Shown here in pieces: positions 9,047 to 18,160 of a DNA stretch of 64,000 nt. The notes under the pieces were generated by a model. It worked only from the letters and a program-made list of their open reading frames with translations, had not been told where the DNA came from and searched no databases. The translations under genes and the position numbers were made by a program. Within the stretch, counting starts at the first letter, position 1, and every line of letters begins with the position of its first letter. The DNA is from Chlorogloea sp. CCALA 695 (lineage in GTDB: Bacteria > Cyanobacteriota > Cyanobacteriia > Cyanobacteriales > Chroococcidiopsidaceae): positions 62,001 through 126,000 of the forward strand of contig NZ_PVWN01000002.1 in NCBI RefSeq assembly GCF_003003885.1, written 5' to 3'.

Positions 9047-9838
9047 CTAGGATTCAAACCAACTTGCGCGCCATGCGGCTTCAGCTTGGGCTACATCTCT
9101 TTCGCGCTGCTTTTTTTGATACTCGCGCTCTAGCTTGCCTACTTTCCCCGATATACTACGAATTTGATTGCGTTTAGCCCGAACGGTAGTATCGGCAAAT
9201 TCAATCTCTATTAGTCGCAGATGAATAGCAATAATATGAGTAACATGAGATTCAGAAGACTCACTATCGCTATCGGTTTCTATTAATAAGTTTAATAGAT
9301 TTGGCGATGAGCCGCTCATCATTTCTGGCGCACCATCCGAGGCACTGGTAGCCGCTTCTAGCAAGGGCGCAAGGGGTAAATTGTTTGGTAATATTTCCGC
9401 TTTCTGGAGAACGCTATTAGTTTTGCTAGAGAGAGTTTTGAGCGTATGTGCGATCGCATTTTCTACCTGAAACTGCCATTTCATCAACTCCACAGGGTCA
9501 GAAAAGCTAATTGGTGCGGTTTCTTCTTCTGCCAAAAAAGAAAACTCTAAACTATCTTCTGTTTGAGTATGCCTAAGCAACTGGGCGGCGGCTTGCTGTG
9601 TCAATTGACGAATCTCTTGCTGTAATTGCTGTCTTTGGCTCATTGACAACCTAACAAACTCTTGTGGGTAGCCCTGAGTACACAGGTGATAAGTTGCCAA
9701 CATTAGCTGTTTTGACACCCCTTGCCCCAAAGCAGTGAGATAACTAATATAAGCATTTTCAAGTTCGGTGGCGATTACTTTTACCTTTTCTTCTAGCGCC
9801 GCAATATCCCGATTAATTTGTTCAACCATAACTACCAC
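9047..9838 (-). CDS. Conserved-looking coiled-coil protein upstream of recG
   Basis: This 263-residue protein has no family I can name. The N terminus is heptad-rich (residues ~5-35 and 70-100), a polar Ser/Asp/Glu-rich linker lies near 170-200, and a second basic helix at the C terminus (SGKVGKLEREYQKKQRERD, then AEAAWRASWF) completes it. There is no signal peptide or transmembrane helix. The start may be the second Met (9829), since the first residues MVVM offer two choices. It sits 19 bp before recG on the same strand, so the two are probably co-transcribed, but this does not show a shared role. Confidence 0.75.
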   Translation of the reverse strand: MVVMVEQINRDIAALEEKVKVIATELENAYISYLTALGQGVSKQLMLATYHLCTQGYPQEFVRLSMSQRQQLQQEIRQLTQQAAAQLLRHTQTEDSLEFSFLAEEETAPISFSDPVELMKWQFQVENAIAHTLKTLSSKTNSVLQKAEILPNNLPLAPLLEAATSASDGAPEMMSGSSPNLLNLLIETDSDSESSESHVTHIIAIHLRLIEIEFADTTVRAKRNQIRSISGKVGKLEREYQKKQRERDVAQAEAAWRASWFES

Positions 9839-9892
9839 AGCGCCAAGCTAGACTTAGGTACATTTGTACTTTTCATATTTTAAAATAGCTAC

Positions 9893-9933
9893 TCAAAATA
9901 AAGACAGGTCAGCTTTAATTCGTGCTTGACCTG
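9893..9933 (-). terminator. Rho-independent terminator after tsf
   Basis: On the minus strand, CAGGTCA (9927-9933) pairs with TGACCTG (9905-9911), leaving a 15-base loop, and is followed by the T-rich run TCTTTATTTTG. It lies about 30 bp beyond the tsf stop codon, where transcription of rpsB-tsf should end. Confidence 0.7.
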
Positions 9934-9964
9934 CCTAAAACACCGAGCCATCAGCCTTTAAAAA

Positions 9965-10624
9965 TTAGTTTTTGCCCATTTGTGCGGCTACTTCATCAGC
10001 AAAGTTGCTTTCTTGCTTTTCAATGCCTTCACCCAATACAAACCGAGCAAAGCGCCGGACTTTAATGTTTTCGCCCAAAGTCGCAATACTTTGTTTTACC
10101 AATTCTTCCACATTAATACTTTGATCGCGGATAAAGGGCTGATCCATCAAAGTCATTTCTTTCAAGCGCTTTTCAATTCGACCTTGAACAATTTTTTCTT
10201 TAATATTTGCTGGCTTATTGCCCAAATCATCCTTACCCATCTCAATTTCTTTTTCTTTTTCAGAAATTTCGGCGGGGATGTCTGCGACAGAAATATACTC
10301 AACATTAGGACAAGCTGCTACTTGCTTGGCAATATCTTGTACCAGTTTTTTAAACGCATCTCCACGCGCTACAAAGTCCGTCTCGCAGTTTACTTCTACA
10401 AGTACACCGACTCTACCGCCCGTGTGAATGTAACTGTCTACCAAGCCCTCGGCGGCAACCCTTGTACCTTTATTTGCCGCCGAAGCCATCCCCTTTTTCC
10501 GCAGCCAGTCCATTGCTTGGGTGAGGTCGCCGTCAGTTTCTTTTAGTGCTTTTTTACAGTCCATCATCCCCGCGCCAGTTTTTTCGCGCAGTTGTTTGAC
10601 AGCTTGTGCAGATATGTCCGCCAT
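9965..10624 (-). CDS. tsf: Translation elongation factor Ts
   Basis: This 219-residue EF-Ts recycles EF-Tu by exchanging GDP for GTP. The N-terminal UBA-like domain contains the diagnostic [18 protein letters not shown], followed by the [10 protein letters not shown] core motif that contacts EF-Tu. The length matches the short bacterial form with a single core subdomain. It follows rpsB by 179 bp on the same strand, the usual rpsB-tsf order. An AAGG sequence precedes the ATG. Confidence 0.98.
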   Translation of the reverse strand: MADISAQAVKQLREKTGAGMMDCKKALKETDGDLTQAMDWLRKKGMASAANKGTRVAAEGLVDSYIHTGGRVGVLVEVNCETDFVARGDAFKKLVQDIAKQVAACPNVEYISVADIPAEISEKEKEIEMGKDDLGNKPANIKEKIVQGRIEKRLKEMTLMDQPFIRDQSINVEELVKQSIATLGENIKVRRFARFVLGEGIEKQESNFADEVAAQMGKN

Positions 10625-10803
10625 CTTGCCTTAATCCCTACTTGAATTACAGTTATCTTTGTGCTTCAAGGGCTTTAAGGCAAACTCAAAGTTTGCCCTA
10701 AAACACTTACCAAATCATTCAAAAATTCATCTCGCGTTCAATTCTCTAAATTCCTAGAGTTTCAAACCTCAAATTAATCACCGATTGAATTTCCCCAATA
10801 AAG

Positions 10804-11598
10804 CTATGCTCCGGCTTCTTCTTCCGTGGGAGGTAACGAATCTGTATATCCGCTTTCCTCATCCTCAAAGTCTTCTGCGCCATCGTAGTCTGGGTAGTCT
10901 CCATCTTCTGGGACTTGACCGTGATGCCCTTCATAAATCGCATCAGCCAACTTACCTACTATCAACTTAATGGAGCGAATCGCATCATCGTTAGCAGGAA
11001 TTGGCACATCTACGACATCAGGATCGCAATTTGTATCTAACATTGATACAATCTCAATCCCTAGCTTTTGGCATTCTTGAACGGCGTTGTATTCCCGGCG
11101 TTGGTCTACAATTACCACTATGTCGGGGATTTTCCGCATTGTTTTAATACCACCAAGGTATTTTTGCAACTTAGTCATTTCCCGGCGCAACATGGAAGCT
11201 TCTTTTTTGGGTAATAAATCTAAGGCCCCAGTTTCTTCCCGGCGTTCTAAGTCTTTCAACCGTTCGGCGCGAGTTTTGATGGTTGCCCAGTTTGTCAACA
11301 TCCCACCTAGCCACCGTTGGTTAATGTAGTGAGAGCCACAACGAGTAGCTTCTTGGGCAATAATCCCCGCAGCTTGGCGCTTAGTGCCAACAAATAGAAA
11401 TTTCTTGCCTTGCTCTGCGGCTGTCCGCATATAGTTGTAGGCATTGTCCATCAATTGGGCTGTTTGCACCAAGTCAATGATATGAACGCCATTGCGGGAA
11501 GTGTAAATGTAACGATCCATTTTTGGATTCCACCGCCGGGTTTGATGCCCGAAGTGAACTCCCGACTCCATCATTTGAGCCAATGAAACTACTGGCAT
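10804..11598 (-). CDS. rpsB: 30S ribosomal protein S2
   Basis: This 264-residue S2 begins [20 protein letters not shown], the standard N terminus. The frame is open 14 codons further upstream, but AGGAG lies 8 bases before the ATG at 11598, which fixes this start. Core motifs [19 protein letters not shown] and the DTNCDPD loop are intact. The last ~35 residues are strongly acidic ([13 protein letters not shown]), a tail often seen in cyanobacterial S2. It is followed by tsf in the usual order. Confidence 0.97.
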   Translation of the reverse strand: MPVVSLAQMMESGVHFGHQTRRWNPKMDRYIYTSRNGVHIIDLVQTAQLMDNAYNYMRTAAEQGKKFLFVGTKRQAAGIIAQEATRCGSHYINQRWLGGMLTNWATIKTRAERLKDLERREETGALDLLPKKEASMLRREMTKLQKYLGGIKTMRKIPDIVVIVDQRREYNAVQECQKLGIEIVSMLDTNCDPDVVDVPIPANDDAIRSIKLIVGKLADAIYEGHHGQVPEDGDYPDYDGAEDFEDEESGYTDSLPPTEEEAGA

Positions 11599-11710
11599 AT
11601 TTTTTGCTCCTATTCGGGTTAATCCTCCATCCAGGCGCATTTCTAATTAAGAAACACCCGAAAAAACTGGATGTGTGAGTTTAGACAACCCTTCTAGTGT
11701 ATCACAAATG

Positions 11711-11745
11711 GGTAATGGGTAATTGGTAATTGGTAATTGGGAATT
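11711..11745. repeat. Short tandem repeat, GGTAATT/GGGAATT type
   Basis: Degenerate heptamers related to GGTAATT occur between rpsB and the downstream end of the glycosyltransferase gene. The 18-mer at 11715-11732 is repeated perfectly in inverted orientation at 12850-12867, on the other side of that gene. Heptamer tandem repeats (STRRs) are common in cyanobacterial intergenic DNA. Confidence 0.8.
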
Positions 11746-11752
11746 AAAATCA

Positions 11753-12694
11753 TTACGTAATCGGCGATGTTTGACGCATTTGAGCGTAGGCAGCATAAAC
11801 GCCCTTAACGTTGTACCAGTTAAGAAAAATCCGGGCAATTTCTAAAGCTAGTTGGGGTTTATTTTGGTTAATTAGCCACTGCAAAAAGGGAGCCATCGTT
11901 TTTTCGTTTAGTAATCCATTTACAGATAAGATGCTCCACAAAACCTTATGCAACGGGGTCATTTGAATCATCATCCTGACATCCCAAGTAGGATGCTTTT
12001 GATAGAATAAAACCCCCATTCGTCCCCGTTGGATTTCTTTATCAATTAGGTTAGGAATTTGAGCTAAAGCAAAAGGAGGATGCCAATGGTAGCCTACAGC
12101 ATCAGGACACTTAATTAATTTTAAGCCCAATTTTTTAAGTCTTACCCCCAATTCCAAGTCTTCCCAGCCGTAGAGTTGAAAGCGCCTATCGAATAAACCC
12201 GCTTTATCCAGCCAGTGACGCGCAATCGCTACATTTCCGGTAGCAAAATAAGCCGCCGAAAAGTCTGTCAGTTTATAAGGTTCAGAAGTAGGGGAATCGA
12301 AGTTACAAGTATTGATTACGCGCCCGTAGGTAAAAATGCGATCGCTCTCAGCATTAGTTAGAGCTTCAAAGTGAGCAACTAAGAAGGTTTCAGTCACAAC
12401 TAAATCGCTATCAATAAAAATAATTGTATCGCCCAACGCCTTCTCTACACCTAAATTACGTGCCGCCGCAGGGCCTTGGTGGTTTTGCAAGTAAGATTTT
12501 ACATGGGGAAAATCCGCCGCCGATGCTTGCAACCAGTCTAAAGTACCATCAGTAGAGCCATCATCTACAAGCACAATTTCATAGCCACTGATAGCACTTT
12601 GAGCCGGAATACGTTGATTTTCTAGCGCTTTAAGACATTTTTGTAAAATTGGTAAGCGATCGTAAGTTGGAATAACAATACTAAAAAACACCAT
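11753..12694 (-). CDS. Family 2 glycosyltransferase (GT-A fold)
   Basis: This 313-residue protein opens with FSIVIPTYDR and has the nucleotide-sugar signature IVLVDDGSTDGT (about residues 40-51), IIFIDSDLVV (the metal-binding DxD-like site, near 91-100) and an acceptor-side GWEDLELGVRLKKLG motif, all typical of GT2 inverting enzymes. The C-terminal 100 residues are helical with no clear membrane span. It probably adds a sugar to a surface polysaccharide or lipid; donor and acceptor are unknown. It stands alone between rpsB and argG, flanked by inverted copies of a heptamer repeat, which suggests insertion as a cassette. Confidence 0.92.
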   Translation of the reverse strand: MVFFSIVIPTYDRLPILQKCLKALENQRIPAQSAISGYEIVLVDDGSTDGTLDWLQASAADFPHVKSYLQNHQGPAAARNLGVEKALGDTIIFIDSDLVVTETFLVAHFEALTNAESDRIFTYGRVINTCNFDSPTSEPYKLTDFSAAYFATGNVAIARHWLDKAGLFDRRFQLYGWEDLELGVRLKKLGLKLIKCPDAVGYHWHPPFALAQIPNLIDKEIQRGRMGVLFYQKHPTWDVRMMIQMTPLHKVLWSILSVNGLLNEKTMAPFLQWLINQNKPQLALEIARIFLNWYNVKGVYAAYAQMRQTSPIT

Positions 12695-12849
12695 CTCCCC
12701 CTAATTAAACCCACTTAGTTCTAGTATGTCACTTGAAAAACAGAGCCTGGTGAGTTAATTTTATGGGCGTTGCCGAAAGTGTGATGATTTTTACCTTGCG
12801 CAACTTTCCTGTATCTTCCTCAATGAAAATTACTTACTGAAACTACTTT

Positions 12850-12898
12850 CAATTACCAATTACCCATGACCAATTTATCCATTACCCATTACCAATTT
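12850..12898. repeat. Short tandem repeat, inverted relative to 11711-11745
   Basis: AATTACC/ATTACCC-type units fill this stretch, and the 18-mer at 12850-12867 is the exact reverse complement of 11715-11732. The 12695-12993 gap around it (299 bp) also must hold the argG promoter and shows no other ORF or RNA structure that I can support. Confidence 0.8.
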
Positions 12899-12993
12899 AT
12901 TCATTGCCACAAATTCTGTACCATTGCTAACTGTGAATAGGGCGTAATTAGGTAGATAATATTGACTCGTTGTTTTGCGGGAAGTAAAAATTA

Positions 12994-14193
12994 ATGGGTC
13001 GTGCTAAAAAAGTTGTACTAGCTTATTCTGGTGGAGTAGATACATCTGTCTGCATTCCTTACCTCAAACAAGAATGGGGAGTTGAAGAAATAATTACCCT
13101 CGCCGCAGATTTAGGACAGGGAGATGAATTAGAACCAGTCCGGGAAAAAGCGCTAAAATCAGGGGCGAGTAAGTCTTTAGTTATTGATGCTACAGAAAAT
13201 TTTGTTAAAGACTACGCCTTTGCAGCCCTACAAGCAAACGCTTTATACGAAAACCGTTATCCTCTTTCCACAGCCTTAGCTCGTCCTTTGATCGCTAAAC
13301 TTTTAGTAGATGCAGCCAAAGAATACGGCGCGGATGCGGTAGCTCATGGATGTACTGGCAAAGGTAACGATCAAGTGCGTTTTGATGTCTCTATCGCCGC
13401 GCTTAACCCCAACCTCAAAGTTTTAGCACCAGCGCGAGAATGGGGAATGAGTCGGGAAGAAACGATCGCCTACGGGGAAAAATTTGGTATTCCTTCCCCA
13501 GTTAAAAAATCTTCTCCCTATAGTATTGATCGCAATCTATTAGGACGAAGTATTGAAGCTGGGCCCCTAGAAGATCCTAGCTACGAGCCATTAGAAGAAA
13601 TTTATTTAATGACTAAAGCGATCGCCGATACCCCAAACGAGCCAGAATACGTAGAGATTGGCTTCGAGCGTGGTATTCCCACTGCCTTAAACGGACAAAA
13701 CGTTGCTCCAGTAGAACTAATCAAGCAGCTAAACGAGCTTGTAGGTAGTCACGGAGTCGGACGCATCGACATGATCGAAAACCGTTTAGTTGGCATCAAA
13801 TCGCGGGAAATATACGAAGTCCCAGCGCTAATAGTATTAATTCAAGCTCACCGCGACTTAGAAAGCTTGACTTTAACTGCCGATGTAACCCATTACAAAC
13901 GCGGTATTGAGGAAACTTATAGCCAAATTATCTACAACGGGCTGTGGTACAGTCCCTTAAAATCTGCCTTAGATGCCTTTGTCCAAAAAACTCAAGAGCG
14001 AGTAACTGGAAGCGTCCGGATCAAGCTATTTAAGGGTAATGCCACCATTGTTGGACGCTCCTCCGCGCAATCGCTGTATACCCCCGATTTAGCCACCTAC
14101 GGAGCCGATGACAAATTCGATCATAGAGCCGCCGAAGGCTTTATCTACGTTTGGGGACTACCAACGCGAATTTGGTCGCAACAAAACTCCTAA
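12994..14193 (+). CDS. argG: Argininosuccinate synthase
   Basis: This 399-residue enzyme condenses citrulline and aspartate with ATP to argininosuccinate, the penultimate arginine step. The N-terminal PP-loop [10 protein letters not shown] (10-19), the [14 protein letters not shown] motif and the [13 protein letters not shown]-like segment are intact. The length is normal. The ATG at 12994 sits right before [13 protein letters not shown]. The gene is monocistronic: it ends at 14193 and a palindrome lies between it and the convergent dedA gene. Confidence 0.98.
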   Translation: MGRAKKVVLAYSGGVDTSVCIPYLKQEWGVEEIITLAADLGQGDELEPVREKALKSGASKSLVIDATENFVKDYAFAALQANALYENRYPLSTALARPLIAKLLVDAAKEYGADAVAHGCTGKGNDQVRFDVSIAALNPNLKVLAPAREWGMSREETIAYGEKFGIPSPVKKSSPYSIDRNLLGRSIEAGPLEDPSYEPLEEIYLMTKAIADTPNEPEYVEIGFERGIPTALNGQNVAPVELIKQLNELVGSHGVGRIDMIENRLVGIKSREIYEVPALIVLIQAHRDLESLTLTADVTHYKRGIEETYSQIIYNGLWYSPLKSALDAFVQKTQERVTGSVRIKLFKGNATIVGRSSAQSLYTPDLATYGADDKFDHRAAEGFIYVWGLPTRIWSQQNS

Positions 14194-14199
14194 AAACCT

Positions 14200-14224
14200 G
14201 TAGAGGCGTAAGTTGCGCCTCTAC
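14200..14224. terminator. Palindromic repeat between argG and dedA
   Basis: GTAGAGGCG (14200-14208) pairs with CGCCTCTAC (14216-14224) around a 7-base loop. It is a diverged member of the GTAGAGACGTTGCA palindrome family seen elsewhere in the window. The right arm contains the dedA stop codon (14221-14223, minus strand). Its place between convergent genes suggests a bidirectional terminator. Confidence 0.65.
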
Positions 14225-14853
14225 TCTCCACTTTCTAACTCCTTAGTTTTACGAGCTTCTAGCCAAGGCGGGATAAACAGCCAAGCCGCAACCAAGCCAA
14301 AGGCTACAAGTGTAAATTGACCAACCCAAGCAATTAATTGTTCTAAAGCAACAACTCGCCCGACAAAAAACGCTAAAGTTACCATTACTGAAGCCCAAGC
14401 GATCGCACCCACAAGGTTATACAAAAAGAATTGTCCAAAAGGCATTTCGGCAATTCCCGCAAGTAAACCCGAAAAAACTCTAAGTAAAGCAACAAAACGT
14501 CCAAAAAATACCGCCTTACCCGCATTTTCACTAAACTGAGCTTTAATTTGTTCTAATTTTGTTTCTGGGATACGGAGAAACTTACCGAGTTTGAGCAAAA
14601 ATGACCATCCCGCATACCTTCCTATCCAGTAACCACACGTACCGCCAATTACCGCCCCCAAAATAGCGCTACCCAATACAAACCAGTAGCTTAATTGACC
14701 GCTACCTGCTAAAAACCCTCCTACTAGGGTGACGGTTTCGCCAGGGAGAGGAATACCAAGATTTTCTAGAAGTATTCCCCCGAAAACCGCCCAATAGCCG
14801 TAATGTTGAGCAATGTCTTGGATTGTTTCTAGTGAGATGACTTCAGCCAACAT
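14221..14853 (-). CDS. DedA-family membrane protein
   Basis: This 210-residue integral membrane protein of the DedA/SNARE-associated (VTT) superfamily has the diagnostic N-terminal motif ENLGIPLPGETV (30-41), the GYWIGRYAG turn, and FFGRFVALLRVFSGLLAG, containing the conserved FxRFxxxxR pattern. Several hydrophobic helices follow. DedA proteins are thought to be lipid scramblases or transporters, some linked to undecaprenyl-phosphate recycling. It is monocistronic and convergent with argG. The subfamily substrate cannot be told from sequence. Confidence 0.93.
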   Translation of the reverse strand: MLAEVISLETIQDIAQHYGYWAVFGGILLENLGIPLPGETVTLVGGFLAGSGQLSYWFVLGSAILGAVIGGTCGYWIGRYAGWSFLLKLGKFLRIPETKLEQIKAQFSENAGKAVFFGRFVALLRVFSGLLAGIAEMPFGQFFLYNLVGAIAWASVMVTLAFFVGRVVALEQLIAWVGQFTLVAFGLVAAWLFIPPWLEARKTKELESGE

Positions 14854-15447
14854 TCACTCGCTGCCTTTACAAAGTTTTACCTTTCTTTATCTTGGCGCGA
14901 TTCGATCGAGAGTGTCAAACTTAATTATCAGTAAGTGCGATCGCACTCATCCTTTCAACTTTTTTTGTAAGTAAGAACATAGACAAAAAAATCTTGAAAT
15001 TGGCTCCAAAACTGCTTCGGTGGCTTATGCTTCCAAAGTAATAGGCAATTCAACAGAGACGGAGCTTGCTTTCTTTACACAAACTTTACAAAAGCTCCTT
15101 ACAGCGATAAAGTTTCAATAAACACATCGGAAATTACTGACTTAGCTTCAGGGGTATGTTTACATTAAGGTAATTGATACAGAGGCTTAAAACATTTACA
15201 GTTACCCCCGAGAAACTCTTTATAGCTCCGTCTATTTTACCTAATTGTAAAAATGCGTTTTAACAGCATACAAATTATTTTCGTAGTTCTGTTAAATCAT
15301 TGGAAAGTTTAATTACGTTTTATTAGTTTGTTAAACAAACTAACTGTTAGTCGTCAATTACTACATCGCCCGGTTGTAAGAAAGATTACTTTGTTCGATT
15401 TAGCTAAGATTAGTCTCATTGAATATATTAACTATTAGGTAAAAGTT
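14854..15447. other. 594-bp intergenic region with a perfect 10-bp palindrome
   Basis: No ORF or recognisable RNA gene is visible in this gap between the divergent dedA and STAS-protein genes. It contains one HIP1 site near 14938 and a perfect palindrome, TTAGTTTGTT-A-AACAAACTAA, at 15323-15343, about 105 bp before the STAS start codon. This could be an operator or a transcript hairpin. The length is large for this compact genome, so a long leader or small RNA is possible. Confidence 0.5.
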
Positions 15448-15795
15448 ATGAATAATACACAGCAATATCAATCAATTCTGGTTCAACCACAGGGACGCTT
15501 AGACACACAGGGAGGTAGAGCTTTAGAAAAGCAATTAGTAAATTTAGCCACTAATCCTCAAACGCTTTTAATTGTTAACTTAGAGCAAGTTGAATTTATG
15601 AGTAGTTCGGGGTTAATATCTCTAGCAAGAGCCTTAAAAAATGCTCGAACAAGTGGCTGTAGACTTGTATTATGTAACTTGCAACCTTCAGTTAAGCTAA
15701 TCTTTGAATTAACTCAACTAGATTCAGTATTTGAAATATTTGATACCTGTGCTGCGGCTAAAGCAACAGTTGAAAAAGCTGTTTTAGTTGCCTAA
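15448..15795 (+). CDS. STAS-domain anti-sigma-factor antagonist
   Basis: This 115-residue protein is a single STAS domain of the SpoIIAA/RsbV type. The phosphorylation loop is visible as VEFMSSSGLISLARAL, with the Ser triplet at about residues 52-54 where the partner kinase/anti-sigma would act. In known systems an unphosphorylated antagonist binds the anti-sigma factor and frees the sigma factor. No partner kinase or phosphatase is adjacent, so the target is elsewhere. A long upstream region with a palindrome suggests dedicated regulation. Confidence 0.93.
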   Translation: MNNTQQYQSILVQPQGRLDTQGGRALEKQLVNLATNPQTLLIVNLEQVEFMSSSGLISLARALKNARTSGCRLVLCNLQPSVKLIFELTQLDSVFEIFDTCAAAKATVEKAVLVA

Positions 15796-15818
15796 GTAAA
15801 CTATTTAATTGGGAATTG

Positions 15819-15846
15819 AAAGGCAAAAGATTTATCTTTTGCCTTT
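15819..15846. terminator. Bidirectional terminator between STAS gene and rpsF
   Basis: A perfect 13-bp stem, AAAGGCAAAAGAT (15819-15831) with ATCTTTTGCCTTT (15834-15846), has a 2-base formal loop. It lies between the stop codons of two convergent genes, 24 and 28 bp from them, a classic shared terminator position. Confidence 0.8.
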
Positions 15847-15873
15847 GAAAACTATTGGTTTAGCAAAGAGCGG

Positions 15874-16209
15874 TTATTCTTCCCCTTCAACCTCATCGTC
15901 TTCAGGGGTTAATTTCTCGGAAACTTCTTGCTTGATAGTTAAGTAGCGGATGACTTCTTCACTTAACCGCATTGAGCGCTCTAAGGGAGCAATTACAGTT
16001 CCCGGCCCCTGGTAGTTCATTTGAATATAAATGCCTTCTCTTTGCTTGCCAATCTCGTAAGCAAGGCGACGCTTACCCCGATTTTGGATTTCGATTTGCT
16101 CCGCACCTTGATCTTGAATAAAGGTTTGATATTTGTTAACAGCTTGCTCTATTTGCTCCTCTCTTAAGTCGGGACGCAAAATATACATTGTTTCGTAAAC
16201 GATCTGCAC
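15874..16209 (-). CDS. rpsF: 30S ribosomal protein S6
   Basis: This 111-residue S6 reads (GTG)[14 protein letters not shown] with the core GKRRLAYEI and [10 protein letters not shown] segments and an acidic tail. The frame is open to 16290, but the family begins just before [10 protein letters not shown] and GGAG lies 10 bases upstream of the GTG at 16209, so that start is preferred over the upstream extension. S6 binds 16S rRNA with S18 in the small-subunit platform. The gene is alone here; rpsR and ssb, frequent partners in other bacteria, are absent. Confidence 0.93.
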   Translation of the reverse strand: MQIVYETMYILRPDLREEQIEQAVNKYQTFIQDQGAEQIEIQNRGKRRLAYEIGKQREGIYIQMNYQGPGTVIAPLERSMRLSEEVIRYLTIKQEVSEKLTPEDDEVEGEE

Positions 16210-16424
16210 AGGTCTTAGTCTCCTTATGGACAATTTGGCTGCTTCAACGCTAATAAAGCAACAAGGATTTTCTATTCTATCAGATTGCACTCTAAAATAT
16301 TGAATTTAAGTAATTATCAACTTTAGTGGCATATTGTAAGTTGATTGACTCTTAAAGTAAATAATCAAATAGGCAAGTTTATGACTAAACAATTAAAACT
16401 AACCTTTAAGTAGGAAGATGATTT

Positions 16425-17213
16425 ATGGCGCAACGCTACGTCCGAGTTCAAGACTTGCAGGGAAGAATTTATTACGGTTTGCTGCAACTTAACCAAAATG
16501 TTCAAGTATTAGACGCTCCCCCCTGGTTGCAAGGACAACCGATGGACTTAGAATTAGCACCAGAGTGCTATCAACTTCTAGCTCCTTGCGCGCCTTCAAA
16601 AATTGTTGCTGTCGGCAAAAATTATGTAGACCACGCCGCCGAAATGGGTACGCCTGTCCCCAAAGAACCTTTGTTATTTTTAAAGCCATCTACAGCGATT
16701 ATTTCTACTTCTACAGCTATTGTGTATCCCCCTCAATCTCAAAGGGTAGACTACGAGGGAGAGTTGGCGCTAATAATTGGCGATCGCACATCAAACTGTA
16801 CTCCCCAAGAAGCTGATAATAAAATTTGGGGCTATACCATTGCTAACGATGTCACCGCCAGAGATTTGCAACAAAAAGACAACCAATGGACGAGGGCTAA
16901 AGGTTTTGATACTTTTTGTCCTTTGGGCCCTTGGATTGTCCGCGAGTTAAACGCCGCCGCTACTTTACAAACTTTTCTTAACGACAATATAGTACCTGTA
17001 CAATCAACTTCCATTGAGCGGATGGTATTTTCGCCTAACTTTTTGGTTGCCTATATTAGTCAGATTATGACGCTACTGCCGGGAGATGTAATCCTTACGG
17101 GTACGCCTTCGGGAGTTGGAGCATTACAAATAGGCGATCGCATTCGTGTAGAAATTGAAGGCATTGGGCGCTTAGAAAACACTGTAGTTGCTCCTGCCAC
17201 AGTTATTAGTTAG
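16425..17213 (+). CDS. Fumarylacetoacetate hydrolase (FAH)-family protein
   Basis: This 262-residue protein has the FAH C-terminal domain: KIVAVGKNYVDHAAEMG, then LFLKPSTAI, VDYEGELALIIG with the metal-binding Glu residues, IANDVTARDLQ, and VILTGTPSGVG. Known members are acylpyruvases, oxaloacetate decarboxylases or hydratase-isomerases, so the substrate is uncertain. The ~60-residue N-terminal region is typical of the YcgM-like branch. The AGGA before the ATG supports the start. Its stop overlaps that of the convergent Tic20-like gene by 4 bp. Confidence 0.93.
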   Translation: MAQRYVRVQDLQGRIYYGLLQLNQNVQVLDAPPWLQGQPMDLELAPECYQLLAPCAPSKIVAVGKNYVDHAAEMGTPVPKEPLLFLKPSTAIISTSTAIVYPPQSQRVDYEGELALIIGDRTSNCTPQEADNKIWGYTIANDVTARDLQQKDNQWTRAKGFDTFCPLGPWIVRELNAAATLQTFLNDNIVPVQSTSIERMVFSPNFLVAYISQIMTLLPGDVILTGTPSGVGALQIGDRIRVEIEGIGRLENTVVAPATVIS

Positions 17214-17674
17214 CGCACCTGCATATAAACTGCTTCCGAGATTACTGGAACTTCCGCATAACGCCCTAAAGCCGACTGAATGACCGAATAACCAACGGCT
17301 GCAACTAAACCGATAAATACTGTATTGCTGAGGATTTCGCCAGCAAAACTAGCCCCAAAAATTTGTAAGCCAAAGCTACACAAAACTAAAACAATATCGA
17401 TCAAAATTGCTTGCATTGTATTAAAACGAATAAAGTGAGCAATAGATTCGTTTCTGACTACTAAGAAAAACAAGGCAAAAAATACGATTAAGCCAGCAAA
17501 AGGAACGCTTGTATAGATTTGAATCAACGGGAATAGGGGCGTAAAGGCTAAACCCAGCGCCGGAACTTGTTGAAATAGATAAGTGCCAAAAGCTAATCCT
17601 TCAATTAAGGGTAGCAAATAAGGTAAGCAAGCAAAAATTCGCTCTTTGATTGTTGTAGATCCGCGCAAACTCAT
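17210..17674 (-). CDS. Tic20-family membrane protein
   Basis: This 154-residue protein has four hydrophobic helices and the pattern ERIFACLPYLLPLIEGLAFG near the N terminus plus FIRFNTMQAILIDI in the middle, both typical of the Tic20 family. In chloroplasts Tic20 is part of the inner-envelope protein import channel; the cyanobacterial role is not established. It is convergent with the FAH-family gene and upstream of nothing on its own strand. The length matches bacterial members. Confidence 0.88.
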   Translation of the reverse strand: MSLRGSTTIKERIFACLPYLLPLIEGLAFGTYLFQQVPALGLAFTPLFPLIQIYTSVPFAGLIVFFALFFLVVRNESIAHFIRFNTMQAILIDIVLVLCSFGLQIFGASFAGEILSNTVFIGLVAAVGYSVIQSALGRYAEVPVISEAVYMQVR

Positions 17675-17734
17675 TGTTGCGTTCTCCTGAAACTAGGTCT
17701 AATAATTTTAGGATAACGCAGATACTAAGGAGCT

Positions 17735-17968
17735 TTACTCAATATTGGCAACGCGAAAACCCATCAAACACTGATACTGTTCTGGTTGCTCAATGGCAAA
17801 ATTGCTAATTGCAAGGCCGCAACGCAATTTACCCTTACTCCAACGGGGTTGACCCGTGCGATCAGCAAGTAGACAACTTGGACAAACCTGCTGAGGAGCA
17901 AGGATTTGATTTTCCATCAAAATCATTAACATCCTAATTTCTCCGGTAAGTGCCTTGATTTCAGTCAA
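17735..17968 (-). CDS. Small four-cysteine protein, unknown
   Basis: This 77-residue protein has a CPSC pair (residues ~29-32) and two later single cysteines (CGLAIS... and YQCLMGF) that could form a zinc-binding site. The N terminus is probably shorter: Met codons at about residues 13, 15 and 18 give a start near MENQILAPQQVCPSC. No family name is recalled with certainty, although the pattern looks like a conserved small cyanobacterial protein. It lies 60 bp upstream of the Tic20-family gene on the same strand and may share its transcript. Confidence 0.6.
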   Translation of the reverse strand: MTEIKALTGEIRMLMILMENQILAPQQVCPSCLLADRTGQPRWSKGKLRCGLAISNFAIEQPEQYQCLMGFRVANIE

Positions 17969-18160
17969 TTCTATTTTAGACTACTACTTATAACAGATTG
18001 TGAGAAAAAATACATAGTTTAATGAAGTAATCGCCCAAAACATCCCAAGTTAACAGGTTATGATGAATTATTCGGCAATGCAGAGCGGTAGTTGATGGCA
18101 ATTACTTTTTACCTTGCTAAAAAATTTATTCTTTTGTGAAATTTATAGGGATAGCCCAAA

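Noticed and set aside
9980-10546. 188-codon plus-strand ORF opposite tsf
   Set aside because: It is an antisense reading of tsf with biased Phe/Asn/Ser composition; tsf is certain.
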